DNA of 51,073 bases from Roseburia sp. (GTDB taxonomy: Bacteria > Bacillota > Clostridia > Lachnospirales > Lachnospiraceae), in contig JAPFDX010000021.1 in NCBI GenBank assembly GCA_026168605.1, forward strand, positions 1-51,073. Direction: 5' to 3'. The notes below the pieces were generated by a model. The model was not told where the DNA came from, searched no databases, and saw nothing but the letters and a program-made list of their open reading frames with translations. A program made the translations under genes and the position numbers. Shown in pieces: positions 6,663 to 14,973 of this stretch (position 1 is the first letter of the stretch; each line of letters starts with the position of its first letter).

Positions 6663-8510
6663 ATGAGTTTTAACACTTCTCAGCATGAGGCGATCCGTCA
6701 CAAGGATGGCCCCATGCTTGTTTTAGCAGGGCCCGGTTCGGGCAAGACCCTTGTGATTACAGAGCGGACAAGATGTCTGATCGAAGAGTATCATATTGCA
6801 CCGTCGAATATTCTGGTGATTACCTTTACGAAAGCGGCGGCAATGGAAATGAAGGAGCGTTTTTCGCGTCTGACGAGTGGGAAAGGTTATCCCGTGACGT
6901 TCGGCACGTTTCATGCAGTCTTTTTTTCCATGCTAAAACACGCCTATCATTACACCGCGGAGAATATCGTCCGTGAGGAGCAGCGCGTGCAGTGTATGCG
7001 TGAGATCATCGCAAAGCACCGTCTGGAATACGAGGATGAGATGGAGTTTGTGCAGACGCTGCTGGGCGAGATCGGTCTTGTGAAAAATGCGGGGATCAAG
7101 GTCGCCAATTACTATTCCAAAAACTGCGCGGAGGAGATGTTCCGGCGCATTTACAGCGAGTATCACGAGTATCTGTACAATCACCGCCTCATCGATTTCG
7201 AGGATATGCTGCTCTATACCTGGGAGCTGCTCTCGGAGCGTGCGGATATTCTGCGCGCATGGCAGCAGAAATACCGCTATATCCTGATCGACGAGTTTCA
7301 GGATATCAACAAGTTACAGTTTGATATTGTAAAGCTGCTGGCGGGGGAGACACAGAATCTCTTTGTCGTCGGGGACGACGACCAGTCCATCTACCGCTTT
7401 CGCGGGGCGAAGCCGGAGATCATGCTGCGGTTTGGAAAGGATTTTCCGCGTGCGTCGACAGTTTTACTCGATACAAATTACCGCTCACAGGAGAATATCG
7501 TCGCGCAGTCGCTGAATCTGATCTCGCACAATAAGGAGCGTTATCAGAAGCGCATCCGGGCGGCGCAGCCGGCGGCAAGCAAGGTGGAGTACGGCGTGTT
7601 TGAGAGCCAGCGGCAGGAGAATCTGCGGATTATCCGCGATATTGCAGATGCGATCGAGCGGGGCGGCAGCTACGAGGAGTTTGCGGTGCTGTTTCGGACA
7701 AACACGCAGCCGAGGCTTCTCATGGAGCAGCTCATGGAATACAACATTCCGTTCCGCACCAAGGAGCGCATACCGAATCTGTACGACCACTGGATCGCGC
7801 GCGATATTTTTGCCTATCTGCGCATTGCGGCGGGGAGCAGGGAGCGGCGTGATTTTCTTCAGATCATGAACCGTCCGAAGCGCTACATCAACCGCGATTC
7901 GCTGGATGAAGCGCAGGTGGCGTTTGACGTGTGGGAGTGGTTTTATGAGGAGAAGCCGTGGGTGGCGGAGCGCATCCGAAAGCTGGAGCGGGATGTGAAG
8001 CGCCTTGAGCGCATGAGCCCGTACGCCGCGATCAACTATATCCGCAAAGGGATCGGCTACGATGAATTTCTGGAGGAATATGCGGATTACAGACGCATCC
8101 GCGCGGAGGATCTGTACGACGTGCTGGACGAGCTGCAGGAGAGCGCGAAGGGATTTGCGGACTGCGGCGGATGGTTTGACCACATCGAGCAGTACACGAA
8201 GGAGCTGGAGGAGCTTTACCGGAAACAGGAAAACCAGGGGGAGAGCGTGACGCTTGCGACGCTGCACGCGTCGAAGGGCTTGGAGTATGACAACGTCTAT
8301 CTGATCGACGTCAACGAGGGCGTGATGCCCTATAAGAAGGCGGTGCTGGACGAGGATATCGAGGAGGAGCGGCGGATGTTTTACGTCGGCATGACGAGGG
8401 CGAAAAAAAATCTGCATCTTTTCTCGGTGAAACAGCTCAACCAAAAAGATGCAGATCTCTCGCGCTTTATCGCCGAATCGCAAAAAACGCTTAATCCTCC
8501 ATGTCGTTAA
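6663..8510 (+). CDS. UvrD/PcrA-type ATP-dependent DNA helicase
   Basis: A 615-aa superfamily I 3'-5' helicase. Motifs in order: Q motif (NTSQHEAI), Walker A AGPGSGKT near residue 22, motif Ia (ITFTKAAAMEMKER), motif II region ILIDEFQDINKLQ, motif III VVGDDDQSIYRFRGA, motif IV LDTNYRS, motif V TLHASKGLEYDNVYL and motif VI EEERRMFYVGMTRAKK. It is about 100 residues shorter than PcrA/UvrD and lacks the C-terminal extension of that group. GAGG overlapping the gltX stop serves as ribosome binding site. Its last 20 bases overlap the end of the opposite-strand DUF1292 gene. A repair or fork-clearing role is inferred from the family. Confidence 0.92.
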   Translation: MSFNTSQHEAIRHKDGPMLVLAGPGSGKTLVITERTRCLIEEYHIAPSNILVITFTKAAAMEMKERFSRLTSGKGYPVTFGTFHAVFFSMLKHAYHYTAENIVREEQRVQCMREIIAKHRLEYEDEMEFVQTLLGEIGLVKNAGIKVANYYSKNCAEEMFRRIYSEYHEYLYNHRLIDFEDMLLYTWELLSERADILRAWQQKYRYILIDEFQDINKLQFDIVKLLAGETQNLFVVGDDDQSIYRFRGAKPEIMLRFGKDFPRASTVLLDTNYRSQENIVAQSLNLISHNKERYQKRIRAAQPAASKVEYGVFESQRQENLRIIRDIADAIERGGSYEEFAVLFRTNTQPRLLMEQLMEYNIPFRTKERIPNLYDHWIARDIFAYLRIAAGSRERRDFLQIMNRPKRYINRDSLDEAQVAFDVWEWFYEEKPWVAERIRKLERDVKRLERMSPYAAINYIRKGIGYDEFLEEYADYRRIRAEDLYDVLDELQESAKGFADCGGWFDHIEQYTKELEELYRKQENQGESVTLATLHASKGLEYDNVYLIDVNEGVMPYKKAVLDEDIEEERRMFYVGMTRAKKNLHLFSVKQLNQKDADLSRFIAESQKTLNPPCR

Positions 8511-8802
8511 ACTCCGCCTCGTCCAAAAGCTCGTCAAAGCGGTCGGAGACAGCCTCGTACTCCTCGTCACTCTCGATATTGTCGAGGGAGGCGTTGCCCT
8601 CCTCGTCCTCTGAGTAGCGGTAGATAAAGACCTCGCCCTCCTCGTTCGGCTCGCCGTCGTCGGTCAGCGGAAGAAGTGCGATGTAGTCGCGCTCTAAGAC
8701 GGTGAAGATGGTTAAGATCTCACATTCAACCTGCGTGCCGTCGTCGAGATCAAGGGTTACGAGAACATCGGTGTCTTCGTTTGTCTGATGGTTATCTGCC
8801 AT
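8491..8802 (-). CDS. DUF1292 domain protein
   Basis: A 103-aa very acidic cytosolic protein on the minus strand. The core is TDVLVTLDLDDGTQVECEIL, then a YIALLPL strand and EGEVFIYRYSEDEEGN, the typical DUF1292 pattern. It ends in a Glu/Asp-rich tail. Start ATG at 8802 (minus) is set by AGAGAGGTAAC just upstream; the longer open frame reaching 9387 has no support. DUF1292 proteins are widespread small Firmicutes proteins without a proven function. Its 3' end overlaps the convergent helicase gene by 20 bases. Confidence 0.85.
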   Translation of the reverse strand: MADNHQTNEDTDVLVTLDLDDGTQVECEILTIFTVLERDYIALLPLTDDGEPNEEGEVFIYRYSEDEEGNASLDNIESDEEYEAVSDRFDELLDEAEFNDMED

Positions 8803-8937
8803 ATGCGTTACCTCTCTTGTCATAAATATAGTAAATCCGGATAAGCATATGATAACACAGAGCGGTGCACGGAGACAAGAGAAAGAAAGGACTATACCAA
8901 AAAAGAAAGTTGGGTTATACTGTAAGGAGCAGATAAC

Positions 8938-10839
8938 ATGAGAAAACAAAAAGCAGAGGGTGACGGCATGGGTGATACGGTGCGCGAGGGAAATTACGCG
9001 GCTTACGGAGTGCAGGCGGCAGAAAACGGAATGATTTTTACCTTTGAGGCGGAGAAGGAGGACGAGTGCCGGATTCTTTTTTATGGGAAGGATATGGAGA
9101 TCACGGACGCGGTGTCCGTGCCGCGCCGGTATTGCAGGGGCGCGATCCGCTCGGTGCGCGTTGGCGGGAAATCTGCCGCAAAGCTCCGCTATAATTATGA
9201 GAGAAACGGAGAGGTATTTACGGATCCGTATGCCAGCCGTATGATCGGCAGGGAGAAGTGGAACGATACGGCAAGGAGCGCTCTTGGCTACCGCGTGTGC
9301 GGCGGCTACGCGGCGCCGGATTTTGACTGGGGTGCGGATGCGGCGCCGGAGGTGCCACGCCATGCGATGGTGATGTACAAGCTGCATATCAGGGGCTTTT
9401 CGATGGATGCGGGGATCCGCGGCAGGGAGCGCGGCACGTTTTCCGCAGTCCGCGCGCGCATCCCCTATCTGAAAAAGCTTGGCGTCACGACGGTGGAGCT
9501 TATGCCGGTCTATGAATTCGAGGAGTTTCTATTGCCAAAGCCGCCCGTTCTGCCGGACTATGTGAAATGGGAGACGCAGGAGGAGGACGTCATTTTGCCG
9601 CAGGCGGTGCCGGAGGCGCCAAAGCTCAATTACTGGGGCTATACGGCGGGGAATTATTTTGCGGTGAAGTCCTCCTACGCCTCCACGACGGACGCGTCGC
9701 GGGAGTTTAAGGAGCTCGTGAAAGAGTTCCACGCAAGCGGCATGGAGTGTGTGATGGAAATGTTTTTTGCGGAGGGAGAGAACCAGAACCTGATCCTGGA
9801 CGCGCTGCGCTACTGGGTGCGGGAATATCACGTGGACGGCTTTCATCTGCTGGGGCAGAAACTTCCGGTCACACAGATCGCGCAGGACGCGTGGCTGCGC
9901 CGGACAAAAATCTTTTACACGGGATTTGACGCGATGCTTTTGGCTGCGCCGTGTCGTTACCAGCACTTGTTTGTATACAGCGAGGAGTACCTGTACCCGG
10001 TGCGTGCGATGCTAAACCGCAGGGATGGCAGCATGGAACAGTTTTTGTGCCAGCAGAGGAAACAGCACGCCGTGCAGGGCTTTGTCAATTATATCGCGGA
10101 CAACAACGGCTTCCGGCTGCTGGATCTGTTTTCCTATGACGGGAAGCACAACGAGGCGAACGGCGAGGAGAACCGCGACGGCAGCAACTGGAATCTAAGC
10201 TGCAACTATGGCGCAGAGGGCAGGACGGCAAAGCGGCAGATCAACGCGGTGCGGGAGCGTCAGCTCTGCAATGCCATCGCGGTGCTGATGCTCGGTCAGG
10301 GCGTGCCGCTGCTCTTTGCGGGGGATGAGACGGGAGATTCCCAGAGCGGCAACAACAACGCGTACTGTCAGGACAACAGGACCGGGTGGGTGAACTGGAA
10401 GAAGGATGAAAAATACGCGTGGCTCACAGAGTTTACGGCACGCATGACGGCGTTTCGCAGGGAGCATCCGGTGATCTGTGGGGAGCAGCCAAGGCAGCTT
10501 AGCGATTTCGGGAGAAAGGGCTTTCCGGATCTCTCCTATCACGGGGAGCAGGCATGGCTTTCCGCCCTGGCGGAGGGACAGCAGGCGGTGGGTGTGATGT
10601 ACTGCGGCGCTTATGAGACGCGCGCCGACGGCAGCCCCGACGATATGGTCTACGTCGGCTACAATTTCCACACGGGGACCGCGCGGCTTGCACTCCCGAA
10701 GCTTCCCGACGGAAAATGCTGGTATCTGTGCATGGATACCGCGCGCGGAAAGGACGCCTTTCTTCCGGAGCCCGAAGTGCAGGAAGACATCCAGATTGTG
10801 GTCAGGGGGCAGTCGGTTGTGATTTTAACAGGAAAATAA
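8938..10839 (+). CDS. GH13 isoamylase/debranching-enzyme-like protein with lost catalytic motifs
   Basis: A 633-aa protein with the architecture of GlgX/TreX-type enzymes. It has an N-terminal CBM48-like beta domain (about residues 15-100), a barrel beginning VMYKLHIRGFSMD near 145, and the debranching signature KHNEANGEENRDGSNWN near 403-418. All four GH13 catalytic regions are altered. Region I reads CVMEMFFAEG (271-280) instead of a DVVYNH-type motif. Region II is GFHLLG (301-306) without the nucleophile Asp. Region III is KIFYTGF (324-330) without the acid Glu. Region IV is YIADNNGF (385-392) without the HD pair. The frame is intact, with AAGGAG before ATG 8938. It is probably not a hydrolase; glycan binding or a structural role is possible. 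Standard annotation would call it an alpha-amylase family enzyme. Confidence 0.85.
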   Translation: MRKQKAEGDGMGDTVREGNYAAYGVQAAENGMIFTFEAEKEDECRILFYGKDMEITDAVSVPRRYCRGAIRSVRVGGKSAAKLRYNYERNGEVFTDPYASRMIGREKWNDTARSALGYRVCGGYAAPDFDWGADAAPEVPRHAMVMYKLHIRGFSMDAGIRGRERGTFSAVRARIPYLKKLGVTTVELMPVYEFEEFLLPKPPVLPDYVKWETQEEDVILPQAVPEAPKLNYWGYTAGNYFAVKSSYASTTDASREFKELVKEFHASGMECVMEMFFAEGENQNLILDALRYWVREYHVDGFHLLGQKLPVTQIAQDAWLRRTKIFYTGFDAMLLAAPCRYQHLFVYSEEYLYPVRAMLNRRDGSMEQFLCQQRKQHAVQGFVNYIADNNGFRLLDLFSYDGKHNEANGEENRDGSNWNLSCNYGAEGRTAKRQINAVRERQLCNAIAVLMLGQGVPLLFAGDETGDSQSGNNNAYCQDNRTGWVNWKKDEKYAWLTEFTARMTAFRREHPVICGEQPRQLSDFGRKGFPDLSYHGEQAWLSALAEGQQAVGVMYCGAYETRADGSPDDMVYVGYNFHTGTARLALPKLPDGKCWYLCMDTARGKDAFLPEPEVQEDIQIVVRGQSVVILTGK

Positions 10840-10848
10840 GGAAATGAA

Positions 10849-11472
10849 ATGATGAAAGCTTTGAAACATCTGCGTACGATCAATCGTCATAAGCGTCTGG
10901 TGATGCAGGGCTGCTTTGCGGTCGGCCTCTACCGTCAGGGTCTGCTTCATGACTTGTCAAAATATACGCCCACGGAATTTCTGGTGGGCTGCAAATATTA
11001 TCAGGGGACGATGAGCCCGAACAATGCGGAGCGGGAGGCGAGGGGTTACTCCTCGGCGTGGCTCCACCACAAGGGGCGCAACAAGCACCATATGGAATAC
11101 TGGATCGATTACGGTGTCCCGGAGCGGAAGGGTGACGGGGCGGTGGAGCACAAGGGGATCTGCGGCATGAAAATGCCGCTGCGCTATGTGGTGGAGATGT
11201 ATGTGGACCGCGTGGCGGCGTCCAAGAATTACCAGAGGTCACGCTATACGGATAGGAGCGCGCTCGACTACTATCTAAACGGCAGGCAGTTCCACGTACT
11301 GCACGAGGATACGCGGGCGCTGCTCGAGCTTCTGTTGTATATGCTCGCAGCAAAAGGAGAGCCTTATACCAACCGTTTTATCAGGGAGAAGCTTCTGCGC
11401 GGAGAGATCCCGTACCAGCGGAGCGCGCTTGAGAAGCTGGCGCAGCCCTATCGCCGGGAAGCGGAGAGATAA
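10849..11472 (+). CDS. DUF5662 family protein
   Basis: A 207-aa soluble protein of a family common in Clostridia. Conserved landmarks are HLRTINRHKRLVMQGC at the N-terminus, GLLHDLSKYTPTEF near residue 30 and AWLHHKGRNKHHMEYWIDY near residue 68. The His/Asp pattern (LLHDLSK, HHKGRNKHH) resembles metal-dependent HD-type phosphohydrolases, but no activity is established. It starts nine bases after the GH13-like gene, so the two are probably cotranscribed. The reading frame directly after its TAA, in the same frame, is the sigma-K-like gene. Confidence 0.85.
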   Translation: MMKALKHLRTINRHKRLVMQGCFAVGLYRQGLLHDLSKYTPTEFLVGCKYYQGTMSPNNAEREARGYSSAWLHHKGRNKHHMEYWIDYGVPERKGDGAVEHKGICGMKMPLRYVVEMYVDRVAASKNYQRSRYTDRSALDYYLNGRQFHVLHEDTRALLELLLYMLAAKGEPYTNRFIREKLLRGEIPYQRSALEKLAQPYRREAER

Positions 11473-11484
11473 CGAAGCGCACTT

Positions 11485-12213
11485 TTGCGCCGAAAGAAAA
11501 ACAGGGAAAAGCACGGAACGCCGGAACGAGACATAGAATATATCAATAAAAGTTTTTCGGGTGCCGTTTTGAAAACTTTTTTATCTCCCTTTACCCCGGA
11601 GCAGGAGCATGAGTGCCTGCAAAAAATAAAAGACGGCAGCCAGGAGGCGAAGCAGGAGCTGATACTGCGGAATATGCGTCTGGTTGCGCACGTGGCGAAA
11701 AAATACCAGAACTCCGACGAGGACATGGAGGATCTGATTTCGATAGGAACGATCGGGCTGATGAAAGCGGTTGCGACATACAAGGAGAATTACGGAAGCC
11801 GTCTGGCAACCTACGCCGCGCGCTGCATCGACAATGAGCTTCTGATGCACTTCCGCGCGAGAAAGAAGGTGTCGCGCGAGGTCTCGCTCTACGAGCCGAT
11901 CGGGACGGATAAGGAGGGCAATCAGATCCATCTGCTGGACATCGTCGAGAGCGACGAGCCGGACGTGGTGGAACAGATGGAGCTGGCGCGGCAGACGAAA
12001 CAGATGCTAAAGATGATCCCTGCGGTGCTAAGCGAGAGGGAGCAGATGATCGTCACCAGACGCTATGGTCTCTATCGCCAGAAACCGATGACACAGCGCG
12101 AGATCGCCGCATCGCTTGGCATTTCGCGTTCCTATGTCTCGCGGATCGAGAAGCGCGCCTTAGAAAAGCTGCGGAAAAATTTTTCCGGGGAGAAAAATAG
12201 TCTTTCTTTCTAA
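11485..12213 (+). CDS. sigK: Sporulation sigma factor K-like RNA polymerase sigma subunit
   Basis: A sigma-70 family factor closest in pattern to mother-cell sigma-K. Region 2 has LRNMRLVAHVAKKYQNSDED and DLISIGTIGLMKAVATY. Region 4 has LSEREQMIVTRRYGL and a helix-turn-helix, TQREIAASLGISRSYVSRIE. No hydrophobic pro-sequence is evident. The start is uncertain: the frame is open from just after the DUF5662 stop and contains no early ATG. Only TTG 11485 (242 aa) and TTG 11569 (214 aa, starting just before KTFLSPFTPEQE) are candidates, and neither has a good ribosome binding site. The shorter form matches the usual sigma-K N-terminus better. It implies a sporulation programme. Confidence 0.85.
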   Translation: MRRKKNREKHGTPERDIEYINKSFSGAVLKTFLSPFTPEQEHECLQKIKDGSQEAKQELILRNMRLVAHVAKKYQNSDEDMEDLISIGTIGLMKAVATYKENYGSRLATYAARCIDNELLMHFRARKKVSREVSLYEPIGTDKEGNQIHLLDIVESDEPDVVEQMELARQTKQMLKMIPAVLSEREQMIVTRRYGLYRQKPMTQREIAASLGISRSYVSRIEKRALEKLRKNFSGEKNSLSF

Positions 12214-12246
12214 TTACTTCTGTGGTATATTGTAAGAGTATCATGC

Positions 12247-12267
12247 CGGGCGGCGTGATACCGCCCG
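12247..12267. promoter_or_regulatory. GC-rich hairpin in the comM leader region
   Basis: CGGGCGG (12247-12253) pairs perfectly with CCGCCCG (12261-12267). There is no T run behind it, so it is not a clear terminator. A TGgTATATT extended -10-like sequence at 12223-12231 just upstream suggests the hairpin is in the comM leader RNA. Confidence 0.4.
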
Positions 12268-12347
12268 TTCGGGCAGACATATCTTTGATCAGATTATTTC
12301 ATATCGCTGTAATCCCATATTTTATAAGAATAAAAAGGAGTGATACG

Positions 12348-13880
12348 TTGTATAGTATTGTATCGACAGCAATTATCCAGGGCATAAAGGCAGTTCCGGT
12401 CTCGGTGGAGGCGGATGTGAGCAGCGGGATGCCCGTGTTTGAGATGGTGGGCTTTTTAGCGTCCGAGGTGAAGGAGGCGAAGGAGCGCGTGCGCACGGCG
12501 CTGCGCAATTCCGGTTTCGGACTTCCGGCGAAGCGCATCACGGTCAATCTCGCCCCCGCGGATATCCGCAAATCGGGTTCGGGGTTTGATCTTCCGGTGG
12601 CGGTCGCCGTGCTCGGCGCGCTGGGATGTCTGGAGGGAGCGGAGCTTTCCGGATTTTTTATCGCGGGGGAAGTCGGGCTAAACGGCAAGGTACAGCCGGT
12701 GCGCGGGGTACTGCCGATGGTTTCCGGCGCGAAGGAGCGCGGAATATCGCGCTGTATCGTACCGCTTGCAAACCGCAGCGAGGCGCAGCTTGTGACGGGC
12801 GTGCAGGTGTACGGGGTCGAGAGCATCTGTGACGCCGTGCAGATCTTAAGGGGAGAACACTGGGAGGAAAAGCAGCCGGCAGAATCGTCCGACCGGAACA
12901 CAGGGGAGGCGCGTCAGCCGGATTTTGCAGACATCAGGGGGCAGTATCTGGTGAAGCGCGCCTGCGAGGTCGCCGTTTCCGGCAGGCATAATCTTCTGAT
13001 GATCGGGCAGCCGGGCGCGGGCAAGACGATGCTCGCGATGCGGATCCCATCGATCCTTCCGCCGCTCACAGAGTCCGAGCAGATGGAACTCTCGGAGATT
13101 TACAGTGTGAGCGGATTGTTTGCGGAGCGCGAGGGACTGATGCGCGTGCGGCCGTTCCGCGCGCCGCACCACACGGTCACGGTGCAGGGGCTGACCGGTG
13201 GCGGCGCGGTGCCAAGACCTGGGGAGATCTCGCTGGCGCACAAGGGCGTGTTGTTTCTGGACGAGCTCCCGGAATTTTTGGGGCAGACTTTAGAGGTGCT
13301 GCGCCAGCCGCTGGAGGAGCGCTGTGTGCGTCTGGTGCGGGCATATGGAAGCTTTGAATTTCCCGCGGACTTCATGCTGGTGGCGGCGATGAACCCCTGC
13401 AAATGCGGGTATTACCCGGATATGCAGCGGTGCCGCTGCTCGCAGAGTGCGATCGAGCGCTATGTGGGACGCATCAGCCGTCCGCTTTTAGACCGCGTGG
13501 ATATCTGTGTCGAGGCGCCGCCGCTTGCCTTTGACGAATTAAACCGGGCGGGGGACGGCGAGACGTCGGAGCAGATCCGGGCGCGCGTGATGGAGGCGTG
13601 GCGCATCCAGAAGGAGCGCTACCGTGGGGAGAACTTTTCCCACAACAGCCAGATCCCGGCGGAGAGCATCCGCAGATATTGTGCGCTGGACGCGGAGCAG
13701 GAGCGCTATATGGAGGAGATCTACCGCAGGCTGGAGCTGACGGCGCGCTCGTATCACAAGCTGTTAAAGGTGGCGCGCACGCTGGCGGATATGGAGCAGT
13801 CCGAGCGGATCCTGATGCGCCATCTGACGGAGGCGGTCTGTTACCGCAGCCTCGACAAAAAGTTCTGGGAGAGAGGGTGA
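12348..13880 (+). CDS. comM: ComM/YifB-family AAA+ ATPase (Mg-chelatase-like)
   Basis: A 510-aa AAA+ protein. The N-terminal ChlI-like domain shows VEADVSSGMPVFEMVGF and NLAPADIRKSGSGFDLP. The ATPase core has Walker A GQPGAGKT near residue 221, Walker B GVLFLDELPEF, and a C-terminal Mg-chelatase-type domain with MNPCKCGYY. Start TTG 12348 is chosen because AAAGGAG (12334-12340) is ideally spaced and the protein then begins YSIVSTAIIQGIKA, as in homologues. ComM is a branch-migration helicase helping integrate transforming DNA in Gram-negatives; its role in Clostridia is unproven. It is coupled to dprA, which starts five bases later, supporting a link to DNA uptake or recombination. Confidence 0.9.
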   Translation: MYSIVSTAIIQGIKAVPVSVEADVSSGMPVFEMVGFLASEVKEAKERVRTALRNSGFGLPAKRITVNLAPADIRKSGSGFDLPVAVAVLGALGCLEGAELSGFFIAGEVGLNGKVQPVRGVLPMVSGAKERGISRCIVPLANRSEAQLVTGVQVYGVESICDAVQILRGEHWEEKQPAESSDRNTGEARQPDFADIRGQYLVKRACEVAVSGRHNLLMIGQPGAGKTMLAMRIPSILPPLTESEQMELSEIYSVSGLFAEREGLMRVRPFRAPHHTVTVQGLTGGGAVPRPGEISLAHKGVLFLDELPEFLGQTLEVLRQPLEERCVRLVRAYGSFEFPADFMLVAAMNPCKCGYYPDMQRCRCSQSAIERYVGRISRPLLDRVDICVEAPPLAFDELNRAGDGETSEQIRARVMEAWRIQKERYRGENFSHNSQIPAESIRRYCALDAEQERYMEEIYRRLELTARSYHKLLKVARTLADMEQSERILMRHLTEAVCYRSLDKKFWERG

Positions 13881-13885
13881 GACGC

Positions 13886-14956
13886 ATGAATTACGGATAC
13901 TGGCTCGCGCAGGCAGACGGGATTTCCGACCGTGTCAGACGGAAGCTTGTCGAGGAAGCGGGAAGTGCGGAGGACGTCTATTTTCTGCCGGAGCGAAGTC
14001 TTAAAATGCTGGCGGGCGAGACGGTGGCGGAGCGTCTGCTCCTCGCGAAAAAGAACGACACCGAGGCGGACTATGTCAGGATTGGCGCGGCGGGGATCTC
14101 CTTTCTGACGCCGGAGGATGAAGCTTATCCCGCGCGTCTGCGCCAGATCTTTGATCCGCCCTATGCCCTCTATGTCAAAGGGCGGCTTCCGGTAAGACCG
14201 GACAAGAGTGTCGCCATTGTCGGGGCGCGTATGTGCTCGGAATACGGGCGTGTGGTGGCGGAGCGGCTGGCGCATTGCCTTGCCCAAAAGGGAGTCTGCA
14301 TTGTCAGCGGTCTGGCGCGCGGCATTGACGCTGCGGGGCACCGTGGGGCGGTGGACGCGGGAGGCGTGACGTGCGCCGTGCTTGGCTGCGGCGTGGACGT
14401 CTGTTATCCGCGCGCAAATGAGAGGCTCTATGGCGAGATCCTGGACAGGGGCTGTATTTTGTCGGAATACCCGCCGGGGACGCAGCCGCGGCCGGGATAT
14501 TTTCCGCAGCGCAACCGTATCATTGCAGGGCTTGTCGACGCGGTGGTCGTGGTGGAGGCAAAGGAGCGGAGTGGTTCGCTGATCACGGCGGATCTGGCGA
14601 TCGAGCAGGGGCGCGACGTCTATGCCGTTCCGGGGCGTATGCACGACGCGCTTTCTGCCGGATGCAACGGGCTGATACGGCAGGGCGCGGGGATCGTTTC
14701 TAATATAGAAGATTTTGTGCGCGAGCTTGGCGTTTGGACGGAGGGAGAGCAGAAGCAGAGCGCGGGAGAAAATTTATCACTTGAAAAAGAGGAACGCTTG
14801 GTGTATAGTTGTGTAGATTTACGACCCCGGGGTCTGGAAGAACTTTTGCAGAAAACCGGACTTTCCATGCCGGTGCTGGCAGAGAGCCTGACGGGACTTT
14901 TGCGGAAAGGGGTCATCAGAGAAGTGTTTAAGAATGATTATATCAGACAGTGTTAG
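13886..14956 (+). CDS. dprA: DNA processing protein DprA
   Basis: A 356-aa DprA/Smf protein that protects incoming single-stranded DNA and loads RecA. The Rossmann-fold core is clear: SVAIVGARMCSEYG, VSGLARGIDAAGHRGA, LGCGVDVCYPRAN, QRNRIIAGL and ERSGSLITADLA. A C-terminal winged-helix-like domain (LEELLQKTGLSMPVLAESL) follows. ATG 13886 is preferred, with GAGAGGGTGAG upstream; the open frame running back to 13598 is only overlap with comM. Order comM-dprA-topA is a compact operon. Confidence 0.95.
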   Translation: MNYGYWLAQADGISDRVRRKLVEEAGSAEDVYFLPERSLKMLAGETVAERLLLAKKNDTEADYVRIGAAGISFLTPEDEAYPARLRQIFDPPYALYVKGRLPVRPDKSVAIVGARMCSEYGRVVAERLAHCLAQKGVCIVSGLARGIDAAGHRGAVDAGGVTCAVLGCGVDVCYPRANERLYGEILDRGCILSEYPPGTQPRPGYFPQRNRIIAGLVDAVVVVEAKERSGSLITADLAIEQGRDVYAVPGRMHDALSAGCNGLIRQGAGIVSNIEDFVRELGVWTEGEQKQSAGENLSLEKEERLVYSCVDLRPRGLEELLQKTGLSMPVLAESLTGLLRKGVIREVFKNDYIRQC

Positions 14957-14973
14957 ATGAAGGAGATGGATGA

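Noticed and set aside
7485-8570. Minus-strand open frame of 361 codons opposite the helicase
   Set aside because: Antisense to a clearly conserved helicase with intact motifs; no promoter or ribosome binding site.
8803-9387. Longer N-terminus for the DUF1292 gene
   Set aside because: It would be antisense to the start of the GH13-like gene; the family domain begins after the ATG at 8802, which has a ribosome binding site.
13598-13885. Longer N-terminus for dprA
   Set aside because: This part lies within comM in another frame; the DprA-like sequence begins at ATG 13886 with a proper ribosome binding site.
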